This document shows positions 1-7,645 of a DNA stretch of 64,000 bases, one piece after another. The notes beneath the pieces were generated by a model, which was given only the letters and a program-made list of their open reading frames with translations, was not told the DNA's origin and made no database searches. The position numbers and the translations under genes were made by a program. This stretch comes from Nocardioides sp. SYSU D00038 (GTDB lineage Bacteria > Actinomycetota > Actinomycetes > Propionibacteriales > Nocardioidaceae), in NCBI RefSeq assembly GCF_016924665.1, contig NZ_JAFFJT010000019.1, positions 62,001 through 126,000 on the forward strand, given 5' to 3'. Position 1 is the first letter of the stretch, and each line of letters starts with the position of its first letter.

Positions 1-1
1 C

Positions 2-436
2 GGCGGCGTCAACGCCACCGTCGTCGTCACCATCCCCCTCGCTGTCCTTGAAGGACGCCTCGCGGCGTGCGAGCTCGACACCGGCACCCGGATCAGCCCC
101 GGCGCCGCCCGCCGCCTCGCCTGCGAAGCCGGACTCCTCCCCGCCGTCCTCGACGGACAGTCCCAGGTCCTCGACCTCGGCCGCACCCGACGACTCTTCA
201 CCACCCCGCAACGCATCGCCCTCGGACTCCAGCAGAAGACCTGCCGCAGCGAAGGCTGCGACCGACCCGCATCCACCTGCGAAGCCCACCACAAGACCCG
301 CTGGACCGACGGCGGCAACACCGACCTCAAGGACGGCGTCCTCCTCTGCCCCTCACACCACCAACGCGCCCACGACCCCGCGTACCGGACCGCCTACCTG
401 CCCACCGGCAAGGTCCAGTTCCACAGACGCACGTGA
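2..436 (+). CDS. DUF222/HNH endonuclease family protein (13E12-repeat type), 3' part only
   Basis: The gene enters from the left edge, so only its last 144 residues are visible. They contain a typical HNH nuclease fold: CRSEGCDRPAS, then the EAHHKTRW core, then CPSHHQRAH, giving the zinc-binding cysteines and histidines expected of the HNH domain of DUF222 proteins. The family is multicopy in actinobacteria and its role is not settled. A second copy lies near 43-44 kb. Over the shared 144 residues the two differ at only eight positions, so they are recent paralogues or are kept alike by gene conversion. This copy keeps the reading frame that the other has lost. It ends in a hairpin shared with the convergent gene. 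Confidence 0.85.
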   Translation, partial: GGVNATVVVTIPLAVLEGRLAACELDTGTRISPGAARRLACEAGLLPAVLDGQSQVLDLGRTRRLFTTPQRIALGLQQKTCRSEGCDRPASTCEAHHKTRWTDGGNTDLKDGVLLCPSHHQRAHDPAYRTAYLPTGKVQFHRRT

Positions 437-438
437 CC

Positions 439-460
439 GAGCGGGCTAGAACTCCCGCTC
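439..460. terminator. Shared hairpin between convergent genes
   Basis: GAGCGGG pairs perfectly with CCCGCTC across an 8-base loop. The loop holds the TAG stop of the minus-strand gene. There is no T tract, as is common in GC-rich actinobacteria. Confidence 0.4.
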
Positions 461-1405
461 CGGCCGGAAGAAGCGCAGCACCCGCATGAAGTCGTGCGGG
501 TCGACCATGGTGCGGTCGACGACGAACGGCGGCATGCCGCGGCGCAGGAACAGCACCTTCCAGCGGCGCTCACCGGGCTGGCCGATCACCTCGACCGGGG
601 TGTAGTGACCGGCCAGGTCGAAGACGAAGCGGTCGCCCTGGCGGCGGACCTCCAGCTGGCCGGTGCGCACCTGGAGGCGGGTCACCGGCGAGGAGGTCCG
701 CACCGCCCACACCGCGAGGGTGGCGACCGCGGCGATGGCCGCGAGCCCCGTGCTCACCGCGGTGCGCTCCTGCCACGCCTGCCAGCCGAGGACGCCGGTC
801 AGCACCAGCCCGGCCAGCAGCAGCAGCGTGGTCGCCGTCCGCGCCACGGTGAGCGGGCGGAAGTCGTAGACGGCCGGCATGGCGGCCACCGGGGTCGTGG
901 TCTCGCGGCGTGCTGGGCGCGTCGGTGGGGCCTCGGGTTCGGGTTCGGGCTCCGGCGCCGCGGCCTCGACGGTGTTCTCGACGACCGGCTGGGCCGGAGG
1001 CTCGGCGCGCAGCCGGGCCAGCAGCTCCTCGGTCGATTCCGCCTCGGGCTCGACCTCGGGCAGGGGATCGGTCAGGGGATCGGGGGCCGGGGCCTGCCGA
1101 CGGGCCCGGCGCAGCCGTCCGCGGCGCTCCGCGGCCGGGTCGGCCTGGGCCTCCTGCTCCAGGCGCCGGCGCACCGAGGCCAGCAGCACCGGCTCGAAAC
1201 CGGAGTCGTCAGGCCCGGCAGCGGGGGCCGGGCGGGGTGGCTCGGGTGCGGCCTCCGGCGCCGGGGCACGGGCCGGGCGGCGCTCCGGATCGCGCTCGTG
1301 GTGCTCGAGCCAGCGTCCCAGCAGGTCGTCGGCGCCCTCGGCCTCGTCGCCGGCCGCCTCGGGGCCGGGCCGGTCGCCGCGCTGCTCCGTCACGGTCGCG
1401 AGCAT
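446..1405 (-). CDS. Hypothetical membrane protein with long disordered N-terminus
   Basis: No family is recognised. The first ~170 residues are low-complexity, rich in Pro, Ala, Glu and Arg and probably disordered. Two hydrophobic helices follow (the first contains TATTLLLLAGLVLTGVLG), then a compact C-terminal part of about 90 residues (TRLQVRTGQLEVRRQGDRF and onward, ending in RVLRFFRPEREF) that could be a small beta-rich PH-like domain. The ATG start is chosen because the preceding in-frame GTG at 1459 would only add a basic, unconserved-looking tail; neither start has a clear ribosome site. The 254 bases upstream contain nothing else I can identify. Confidence 0.6.
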   Translation of the reverse strand: MLATVTEQRGDRPGPEAAGDEAEGADDLLGRWLEHHERDPERRPARAPAPEAAPEPPRPAPAAGPDDSGFEPVLLASVRRRLEQEAQADPAAERRGRLRRARRQAPAPDPLTDPLPEVEPEAESTEELLARLRAEPPAQPVVENTVEAAAPEPEPEPEAPPTRPARRETTTPVAAMPAVYDFRPLTVARTATTLLLLAGLVLTGVLGWQAWQERTAVSTGLAAIAAVATLAVWAVRTSSPVTRLQVRTGQLEVRRQGDRFVFDLAGHYTPVEVIGQPGERRWKVLFLRRGMPPFVVDRTMVDPHDFMRVLRFFRPEREF

Positions 1406-1659
1406 AGGTCGCGCACGACGACCGCGGGCACGAGACGCAGAAAGCCCGCTCAGGCGCACCCCCCGATGTCACCTGAGCGGGTCTCCGCTGTCGAGGCCGG
1501 ACGCTGCGTGATCCCCCCGGATGCACGACGTCCTGGCCACCGCCGGCCCGGGACCCCCCGGTCCTGGTCCGACACCGAGAACGCTACGAGACCGGCCGAC
1601 ACGATCCGACCACGGGAAGTCCACGGGTCGGTAACAAAACCCGCCGGCCAGCGAGAGCG

Positions 1660-1878
1660 TCAGGCAGGTGACTCGGGATCCTCGGGGTGCCGACGCCGGC
1701 GGTCGAGGTCGCGCAGGAAGTCCTCGTCGTCGTCCGGGGCCACCGGCCGGGCCGGGCGGGCCGGGCGCTGCGGGCGCCGGCGGGGCTGCTGCGGGAGCAG
1801 GCCGCGGCGCTCGATCACCCGGATCGTCGCGTAGGTGATCGCCGCGAAGACGAGCACCACCAGCAGGAGCTTCAGCAC
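1660..1878 (-). CDS. Small hypothetical single-pass membrane protein
   Basis: A 72-residue protein with an N-terminal membrane helix (LKLLLVVLVFAAITYATI), then a basic Arg/Pro-rich stretch and a charged tail (DDDEDFLRDLDRRRR). The GTG start is chosen because the helix begins at once; a longer form would add an unlikely Pro/Gly-rich leader. A GGAGG lies only one base ahead of the GTG, unusually close, so the start is uncertain. It is divergent from the DUF4229 gene and shares an 82-base intergenic region with it. Function unknown. Confidence 0.5.
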   Translation of the reverse strand: MLKLLLVVLVFAAITYATIRVIERRGLLPQQPRRRPQRPARPARPVAPDDDEDFLRDLDRRRRHPEDPESPA

Positions 1879-1948
1879 GCCTCCATCGTAGGCCGCGCGT
1901 GGTGACCCGGGGCCGGGCGGCGGCGCCCGGCCGGACGCGGGCACGGCC

Positions 1949-1960
1949 TAGGCTGGTGGC
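1949..1960 (+). promoter_or_regulatory. Probable -10 box of a leaderless transcript
   Basis: TAGGCT (TAnnnT) stands six bases before the ATG of the DUF4229 gene. This is the actinobacterial pattern in which transcription begins at or next to the start codon. No ribosome site is seen. Confidence 0.45.
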
Positions 1961-2248
1961 ATGAAGCCGTTCGTCGTCTACACCGCCCTGCGCCTGCTGC
2001 TGCTGGTGGGCACGTTCGCGATCGTGGGCGGCGTCTGGCTGCTCGTCGCCGACGAGGTGCAGGTGCTGCCGGCGATCGTGATCTCGTTCGTGGTGAGCGG
2101 GTTGCTGTCGTACGTGTGGCTGCAGCGCCCCCGCCAGGAGTTCGCGCAGCGGGTCGAGCAGCGTGCCCAGCGGGCGACCAGGGCGTTCGAGGAGATGAAG
2201 TCGCGCGAGGACGCCGACGACGACCCGCCGGTCAACCCAGGCCGCTGA
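1961..2248 (+). CDS. DUF4229 family small membrane protein
   Basis: A 95-residue protein with two transmembrane helices (roughly residues 8-29 and 33-52), then a positively charged segment (LQRPRQEFAQRVEQRAQR) and an acidic tail. This matches the DUF4229 pattern, common in actinobacteria and often beside menA, of unknown function. Its 3' end overlaps the convergent menA gene by 17 bases. Translation is probably leaderless. The position suggests, but does not show, a link to menaquinone synthesis at the membrane. Confidence 0.7.
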   Translation: MKPFVVYTALRLLLLVGTFAIVGGVWLLVADEVQVLPAIVISFVVSGLLSYVWLQRPRQEFAQRVEQRAQRATRAFEEMKSREDADDDPPVNPGR

Positions 2249-3110
2249 GGAGGGGAACGGCGACCAGCGCCGCCCACGCCAGCTGCGCCAGCCCGGTCGT
2301 CTGCAGCGCCGGCACCAGGTCGCGACCGGTCGCGCCGTCCAGCACCGTGCGCACGCCGGGCGCGGCGACCACGAGGAAGCCCAGCCCGACCAGGCCCCAC
2401 CAGGTCGTGGTCGCGGCCACGGCCACCACCGCGGCGGCGGCGACCAGCACGAGCAGCAGGTAGAACAGCCGGGTGCGGCGGTCGCCCAGGCGCACCGCCA
2501 GCGTCCGCTTGCCGGCGACCGTGTCGGTGGGGATGTCGCGGAGGTTGTTGACGACCAGGATCGCGCAGGCCAGCGCGCCGACGCCGACCGCGGCGGCCAC
2601 CGCGGCCTCCTCCCAGGTGCGGGTCTGCACGTACGTCGTGCCGACCACCGCCACCAGCCCGAAGAACACGAACACCATCACCTCGCCGAGCCCGAGGTAG
2701 CCGTAGGGGCGCGAGCCGCCGGTGTAGGCCCAGGCGGCCACCACGCACACCAGGCCCACCGCCACCAGCCACCACGCAGTCGTGGCGGCGAGCACCACCC
2801 CGGCGACGCCGGCGACGCCGAAGGCCAGGAAGGCGGCGCGCTTCACCGCTGCCGGCTGGGCAGCCCCGGACCCCACCAGGCGCATCGGGCCGACCCGGTC
2901 GTCGTCGGTGCCGCGCACGCCGTCGGAGTAGTCGTTGGCGTAGTTGACCGCGACCTGCAGCGCCAGGCTCACCACCAGCGCGAGCGCCGCCCGCCACGCG
3001 ACCGCCCCGTCGAGGTGGGCGGCGACGGCGGTGCCGGCGAGCACCGGCGAGACCGCGGCCGGGAAGGTGCGCGGCCGGGCGCCGGCGAGCCACTGAGCAG
3101 GGGTTGCCAC
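2232..3110 (-). CDS. menA: 1,4-dihydroxy-2-naphthoate polyprenyltransferase MenA
   Basis: Integral-membrane UbiA-type prenyltransferase, 292 residues. It joins the polyprenyl tail to 1,4-dihydroxy-2-naphthoate, giving demethylmenaquinone. The first Asp-rich motif, NDYSDGVRGTDDD, is at residues 59-71; the second is in NNLRDIPTDTVAGKRTLAV near residue 190. About eight or nine hydrophobic helices surround them, and the N-terminal LAGARPRTFPAAVSPV is typical of MenA. The GTG start is chosen to fit that conserved N-terminus; a longer in-frame extension is Ser/Gly-rich and overlaps menE on the other strand. It is divergent from menE with 34 bases between the starts. Confidence 0.93.
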   Translation of the reverse strand: MATPAQWLAGARPRTFPAAVSPVLAGTAVAAHLDGAVAWRAALALVVSLALQVAVNYANDYSDGVRGTDDDRVGPMRLVGSGAAQPAAVKRAAFLAFGVAGVAGVVLAATTAWWLVAVGLVCVVAAWAYTGGSRPYGYLGLGEVMVFVFFGLVAVVGTTYVQTRTWEEAAVAAAVGVGALACAILVVNNLRDIPTDTVAGKRTLAVRLGDRRTRLFYLLLVLVAAAAVVAVAATTTWWGLVGLGFLVVAAPGVRTVLDGATGRDLVPALQTTGLAQLAWAALVAVPLLSGLG

Positions 3111-3131
3111 GAGGCCTGATTCAAGCAGGCA

Positions 3132-3144
3132 TAGCCTCGGTGAC
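3132..3144 (+). promoter_or_regulatory. Probable leaderless promoter of menE
   Basis: TAGCCT is followed by exactly seven bases and the GTG start of menE. There is no ribosome site, as expected of a leaderless start. It lies within the 34 bases between the divergent menA and menE starts. Confidence 0.5.
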
Positions 3145-4167
3145 GTGAAGCCAGGAGGGACGCCGCACGAGGTCGCCGCGGCGCTGGCCGGTTCGTTGGC
3201 CGCCTGGCTCGACGCCCCCGTCGAGCCCGAGCCGCTGGTCGTGGAGACCTCCGGCTCGACCGGCCGGCCCAAGCGGGTGATCCTGCCGCGGGCCGCGGTG
3301 CTCGCCTCGGTCGTCGCCACCGAGCGACGGCTGGGCGGGTCGGGCCGCTGGCTGCTGGCCCTGCCGCCGTCGTACGTCGCCGGGCTGCTCGTCGTCGTCC
3401 GCTCGCTCGTGGCCGGCCACCAGCCGGTGGTGCTGCCCGAGGGCGGCCGGCTGGCCGACGCCCCACCGGTCGACTACGTCTCCCTGGTGCCGACCCAGCT
3501 GCACCGGGCACTCGACGACCCCCGCGAGGCGGGGTGGCTGGCCGCGACCACGGTGCTGCTCGGGGGCGGGCCGGTCGACCCCGCGCTGCGGGCCCGGGCC
3601 GCCGACGCCGGGATCCGCGTCGTGGCGACCTACGGCTCGGCCGAGACCTGCGGCGGCTGCGTCTACGACGGCGTGCCGCTCGACGGGGTCGCCGTCGCGC
3701 TCGAGGCCGACGGTCGGATCCGGGTGGGCGGCCCCACCCTCTTCGCCGGCTACGACGGCGACCCGGGGCTGACCGCCGAGGTGCTCGTCGACGGGTGGTT
3801 CCGCACCTCCGACGCCGGACGGCTCGACGACGACGGACGGCTCCAGGTGCTCGGCCGGGTCGACGACGTGGTCGTCAGCGGCGGCGTCAACGTGCCTGCC
3901 CCCGCCGTCGCGGCCCGGTTGCGCCACCACCCCGGCGTCCGCGAGGTCGAGGTGCTCGGCGTGCCCGACGAGGAGTGGGGGCAGCGGCTGGTCGCCTTCG
4001 TCGCCGGCGACCTCGACCTCGACTCCGCGCGGGCCTGGGTCGCCGAGCGGCACCCGCGCTCCTGGGCGCCGCGCCAGCTGGTCGCGGTCGACGCCGTACC
4101 CCTGCTGCCCAACGGCAAGCCCGACCGGGTCGCGCTGCGGGCGCTCGTGACGGGACGGCCGGCGTGA
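3145..4167 (+). CDS. menE: o-succinylbenzoate-CoA ligase MenE
   Basis: Adenylate-forming enzyme that activates o-succinylbenzoate to its CoA thioester using ATP. The AMP/phosphate loop is ETSGSTGRPKR near residue 35; YGSAETCGG is the A5-type motif; GWFRTSDAGRLDDDGRL and VDDVVVSGGVNV are the A7/A8 motifs and hinge; LLPNGKPDR carries the catalytic C-terminal lysine K325. At 340 residues it is shorter than the ~450-500 of Bacillus or E. coli MenE, as is usual in actinobacteria. It starts a menE-menC-menD operon whose genes overlap by four bases (GTGA), implying translational coupling. Confidence 0.93.
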   Translation: MKPGGTPHEVAAALAGSLAAWLDAPVEPEPLVVETSGSTGRPKRVILPRAAVLASVVATERRLGGSGRWLLALPPSYVAGLLVVVRSLVAGHQPVVLPEGGRLADAPPVDYVSLVPTQLHRALDDPREAGWLAATTVLLGGGPVDPALRARAADAGIRVVATYGSAETCGGCVYDGVPLDGVAVALEADGRIRVGGPTLFAGYDGDPGLTAEVLVDGWFRTSDAGRLDDDGRLQVLGRVDDVVVSGGVNVPAPAVAARLRHHPGVREVEVLGVPDEEWGQRLVAFVAGDLDLDSARAWVAERHPRSWAPRQLVAVDAVPLLPNGKPDRVALRALVTGRPA

Positions 4168-5117
4168 GGGTGTGGTCGGTGCCGATGCGCACGCGCTTCC
4201 GCGGCATCACCGTGCGCGAGGGCATACTCGTCGAGGGCCCCGCCGGGTGGGGGGAGTGGAGCCCGTTCCTGGAGTACGACGCTCGGGTAGCCGCACCGTG
4301 GCTGCGCTGCGCCGAGGAAGCCGCGGCCGGCGCCTGGCCGGCGCCGGTGCGCGACCGGGTGCCGGTCAACGTCACCGTGCCGGCCGTCGATCCCCAGCGT
4401 GCCCACGAGATCGTCCGCGTCGGCGGGTGCACCACCGCGAAGGTGAAGGTCGCCGAGCCCGGCCAGTCGCTCGGCGACGACCAGGCTCGGCTCGAGGCCG
4501 TGCGCGACGCGCTCGGCCCCGGCGGGCGGGTGCGGGTCGACGCCAACGGGCTGTGGGACGTCGACGGGGCGGTCGCCGCGATCGGGGTGCTCGACCGCGC
4601 CGCCGGCGGGCTCGAGTACGTCGAGCAGCCGTGCGCGACCGTCGAGGAGCTCGCCGCCGTACGCCGCCGGGTAGGGGTGCCGGTCGCCGCCGACGAGTCG
4701 ATCCGTCGCGCCGACGACCCCTACCGGGTGCGCGAGCTCGAGGCTGCCGACGTCGCCGTGCTCAAGGTGCAGCCGCTCGGCGGGGTGGCGGCGTGCCTGC
4801 GGATCGCCGAGGACATCGGACTGCCGGTCGTGGTCTCCTCGGCGCTGGAGTCGTCGGTGGGCATCGCCGCCGGGGTGGCCCTGGCCGCCGCGCTGCCCGA
4901 GCTGCCGTACGCCTGCGGGCTCGCGACCGTGCAGCTGCTCACCGCCGACCTGGTGACCGAGCCGCTGCTGCCGGTCGACGGGCAGCTGCCGGTGGGGGCG
5001 CCGGCCGTCGACGCCGACCGGCTCACCGAGCTCGCGGCCGCCCCCAACCGGGTGGCGCACTGGGAGGCCCGGCTCGCCGAGGTCCGCGCCGTGATGGGGG
5101 AGGATCGGCCGTCGTGA
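4164..5117 (+). CDS. menC: o-succinylbenzoate synthase MenC
   Basis: Enolase-superfamily enzyme, 317 residues, that dehydrates SHCHC to o-succinylbenzoate. The KxK pair is K93/K95 in TAKVKVAE; the metal ligands are D126 (VDANGLWD), E154 (EQPC) and D177 (ADES); the opposite catalytic lysine is K201 in KVQPLGG. All are present, so the enzyme should be active. The GTG start overlaps the menE stop; a much longer open frame upstream lies inside menE and is not used. It acts between MenD (plus MenH) and MenE. Confidence 0.93.
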   Translation: MRVWSVPMRTRFRGITVREGILVEGPAGWGEWSPFLEYDARVAAPWLRCAEEAAAGAWPAPVRDRVPVNVTVPAVDPQRAHEIVRVGGCTTAKVKVAEPGQSLGDDQARLEAVRDALGPGGRVRVDANGLWDVDGAVAAIGVLDRAAGGLEYVEQPCATVEELAAVRRRVGVPVAADESIRRADDPYRVRELEAADVAVLKVQPLGGVAACLRIAEDIGLPVVVSSALESSVGIAAGVALAAALPELPYACGLATVQLLTADLVTEPLLPVDGQLPVGAPAVDADRLTELAAAPNRVAHWEARLAEVRAVMGEDRPS

Positions 5118-6721
5118 CCTCCTCCGCCGCCGAGCTGGCCCGATCGGTCGTCGACCAGCTGGTCGCCGCCGGCGTCACCGAGGTCGTGGTGTGCCCGGGC
5201 TCGCGCAACGCCCCGCTGTCGTTCGCCGTCCACGACGCGGCCGTCGCGGGCCGGGTGCGGCTGCACACCCGGATCGACGAGCGCTCAGCCGGCTTCCTCG
5301 CCGTCGGCCTGACCCGCACCGGGGCGCGGTCCGCGGTGGTCTGCACCTCCGGCACCGCGGTCGCCAACCTCCATCCCGCGGCCCTCGAGGCCGCTCACGC
5401 CGGGCTCCCGCTCGTGCTGGTGACCGCCGACCGGCCCGCCCGGCTGCGCGGCACCGGCGCCAACCAGACCACCGACCAGGCGGCGGCTTTCGGGCCGCTG
5501 GTGCCCGCCGCCGACCTCGACGCCCCCGCCGAGCTCGCCACGCTGCTGGCGCACCCGGGGGCCGTGCAGCTCAACGTGCAGCTCGACGAGCCGCTGATCG
5601 CGCCGGGGTGGTCACCCGCCGCCGGTCCGCTGGCCGCGCCTGCCCAGCGGTCCGACGGCCCCCGGCCCCGGGCCACCGAACCCGCCCCGGTGCCGCTCGG
5701 GCCGCGCACGGTCGTGGTCGCCGGCGACGACGCCGGCCCCCCCGCGCGGCTGCTGGCCCAGGCCGCCGGCTGGCCGCTCCTGGCCGAGCCGAGCAGCGGC
5801 GCCCGCACCGGTGACCACGCGCTGCGCACCTACCGCCTGCTGCTCGAGGGGCCGCTCGGCCGCAGCGTCGAGCGGGTGGTGGTGCACGGGCACCCCACCC
5901 TGAGCCGGCCGGTCAGCCGGCTGCTGGCCCGCCGCGACGTCGAGGTGCTGGCGGCCCCGGCCCGCGGGGCCTGGGCCGGGCGGCCGTTCCCGGTCACCGG
6001 CACCATCGTCGGTGGCGACCCCCACCCCGACCAGGCCACCGACGACCCCGACTGGCTGGCCTCGTGGCAGCGGGCCGACCGCGAGCTGGGGCTGGCGGTC
6101 GACCGGCTGCTCGCCGAGGAGCCCGCGCTCACGCCGTACGCCGTCGCGGGCGCGGTCGCCCGGGCCCTGCCGTCCGGCGGCCTGCTGGTCGTGGGGGCGT
6201 CCAGCCCGGTGCGCGACCTCGACCTGGCCGCCCGACCCTGGCCGGTCGGCGAGCGGCGCAAGGTGGTGGCCAACCGCGGGCTGGCCGGCATCGACGGCAC
6301 CGTCTCGACCGCGCTGGGTGCCGCGCTCGGCCGGCCGCACGGCACCCGCAACCTGGCCCTGATGGGCGACGTCACCTTCCTCCACGACAGCAACGGGCTG
6401 GTGCTCGGCCCCGACGAGCCGCGGCCCGACCTCACGCTGGTCGTGGTCAACGACGACGGCGGCTCGATCTTCTCGATGCTCGAGCAGGGGGCGCCGGCGT
6501 ACGCGTCGGCGTTCGAGCGGCTCTTCGGCACGCCCCACGGCGTGGACCTCGAGGCGCTGTGCGCCGCCACCCGCACCCCGCACCTGCGGGTCGACTCGGC
6601 CGCCGCCCTCGAGCAGGCCCTCGCCTCGCCCAACGGAGGGGTCGAGGTGGTGGAGGCCGTCGTCGACCGCACCGGCCGCCGCGACCTCGACGAGCGGCTG
6701 CGCGCACTGGCCCCGCGGTAG
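5114..6721 (+). CDS. menD: SEPHCHC synthase MenD
   Basis: Thiamine-diphosphate enzyme, 535 residues, that adds the succinic semialdehyde unit from 2-oxoglutarate to isochorismate, the first committed menaquinone step. The N-terminal PGSRNAPLSF motif, the catalytic ThDP glutamate E56 in IDERSAGF, and the C-terminal cofactor motif GDVTFLHDSNG...VVNDDGGS (about residues 418-450) are intact. Length fits the family (~550). The GTG start overlaps the menC stop by four bases. Its substrate comes from the isochorismate synthase encoded 3 kb downstream on the opposite strand. Confidence 0.95.
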   Translation: MTSSAAELARSVVDQLVAAGVTEVVVCPGSRNAPLSFAVHDAAVAGRVRLHTRIDERSAGFLAVGLTRTGARSAVVCTSGTAVANLHPAALEAAHAGLPLVLVTADRPARLRGTGANQTTDQAAAFGPLVPAADLDAPAELATLLAHPGAVQLNVQLDEPLIAPGWSPAAGPLAAPAQRSDGPRPRATEPAPVPLGPRTVVVAGDDAGPPARLLAQAAGWPLLAEPSSGARTGDHALRTYRLLLEGPLGRSVERVVVHGHPTLSRPVSRLLARRDVEVLAAPARGAWAGRPFPVTGTIVGGDPHPDQATDDPDWLASWQRADRELGLAVDRLLAEEPALTPYAVAGAVARALPSGGLLVVGASSPVRDLDLAARPWPVGERRKVVANRGLAGIDGTVSTALGAALGRPHGTRNLALMGDVTFLHDSNGLVLGPDEPRPDLTLVVVNDDGGSIFSMLEQGAPAYASAFERLFGTPHGVDLEALCAATRTPHLRVDSAAALEQALASPNGGVEVVEAVVDRTGRRDLDERLRALAPR

Positions 6722-6727
6722 GCGCTC

Positions 6728-6740
6728 TATCGTCGAACCC
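6728..6740 (+). promoter_or_regulatory. Probable leaderless promoter of the metallo-hydrolase gene
   Basis: TATCGT, seven bases, then the ATG. It begins only seven bases after the menD stop, so the hydrolase may have its own transcript as well as menD read-through. Confidence 0.45.
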
Positions 6741-7376
6741 ATGCGGATCACCAAGCTCGGCCACTCCTGCGTCCGGATCGAGCACGACGGCACCACGCTG
6801 GTGCTCGACCCCGGGGTCTGGTCCGAGCCCGACTCGGTCGACGGCGCCGACGCGGTGCTGATCACCCACGAGCACCCCGACCACGTGCTGGTCGACACGC
6901 TGCGCCGCAGCACCGCACCGGTGTACACGATCGACGCCGTCGCCGCCCTCCTCGCCCGGGAGGCACCAGACGTCGCCGAGCGGGTCGTGGTCGTGGCGCC
7001 GGGGGAGTCGTTCGACCCCGGCCTCCCGGTGCGCGCGGTGGGCGAGCTGCACGCGGTGATCCACCCCGAGCTCCCGCGCTTCGCCAACAGCGGCTACGTC
7101 GTGACCGCCGGCGACGCGAAGGTCTACCACCCCGGCGACGCCCTCACCGCCCCCGGCGAGGACGTCGACGTCCTGCTCCTCCCGGTCTGCGCGCCGTGGA
7201 TGAAGGCCTCGGAGGGGGTGGAGTTCGCCCGCGAGGTCCGCGCCCCGCGCAACGTCGCGATCCACGACCGCGTCTACTCCGAGGCCGGCCTCGGCGTCGT
7301 CGACGGTCACCTCGACCGCTTCCTCACCCGGGACGGTCTCTCCTACGTCCGCCTCCCGGACGGCACCGACCTCTAG
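6741..7376 (+). CDS. Metallo-beta-lactamase-fold metal-dependent hydrolase (UlaG-like)
   Basis: A 211-residue MBL-fold protein. The metal motif THEHPDHV puts H43, H45, D47 and H48 in place; H108, H130 and D133 (YHPGD) and a late His in AIHDRVYSEAG complete a likely two-metal site. The opening MRITKLGHSCVRIE is typical of the UlaG/YcbL-like branch, whose substrates vary. The substrate here is unknown. It follows menD directly but has its own probable leaderless promoter, so its place in menaquinone synthesis is unproven. It ends in an intergenic repeat cluster. Confidence 0.8.
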   Translation: MRITKLGHSCVRIEHDGTTLVLDPGVWSEPDSVDGADAVLITHEHPDHVLVDTLRRSTAPVYTIDAVAALLAREAPDVAERVVVVAPGESFDPGLPVRAVGELHAVIHPELPRFANSGYVVTAGDAKVYHPGDALTAPGEDVDVLLLPVCAPWMKASEGVEFAREVRAPRNVAIHDRVYSEAGLGVVDGHLDRFLTRDGLSYVRLPDGTDL

Positions 7377-7383
7377 CCACTCA

Positions 7384-7544
7384 CCGGTGGTTGAGGAAGT
7401 TGCGCTGGCGAACCGCCGGTGGTTGAGGAAGTTGCGCTAGCAACTGTCTCGAAAGCCCTGCACCCGAACGCCCTCCGGTGGGGACGGGAGGGCTGTCGGC
7501 TCACCGGGCAACGAGTGAAGGACTTCGTCCTTCCTCGACCAGCG
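7384..7544. repeat. Inverted-repeat element of the GGTTGAGG family, copy 1
   Basis: A left arm GGTTGAGGAAGTTGC-GCTA-GCAACTGTCTCGAAA (7419-7454) faces a right arm carrying GAAGGAC-TTC-GTCCTTC and CCTCGACCAGCG. Between them is an imperfect hairpin built from GCCCTCC and GGAGGGC. The first 23 bases of the left arm (CCGGTGGTTGAGG...) are also present as a direct partial duplicate 32 bases upstream. It lies between two convergent genes and may act as a bidirectional terminator. Confidence 0.75.
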
Positions 7545-7591
7545 GCGGTCGCCGAGTCGCTCGCGGTGCCTGAGGGAGGGTCGTCGTCTCG

Positions 7592-7634
7592 CCGGGTCTC
7601 GACGACGCTCGCTGGCGCTGGTGCTCGACCAGCG
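7592..7634 (-). repeat. Single divergent arm of the same repeat family
   Basis: Read on the minus strand it runs CGCTGGTCGAGCACCAGC, then a variable GC-rich middle, then TCGTCGAGACCCGG. The outer conserved bases are kept and the inner stem is different from neighbouring copies. Confidence 0.5.
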
Positions 7635-7645
7635 CTGGAGCGGCC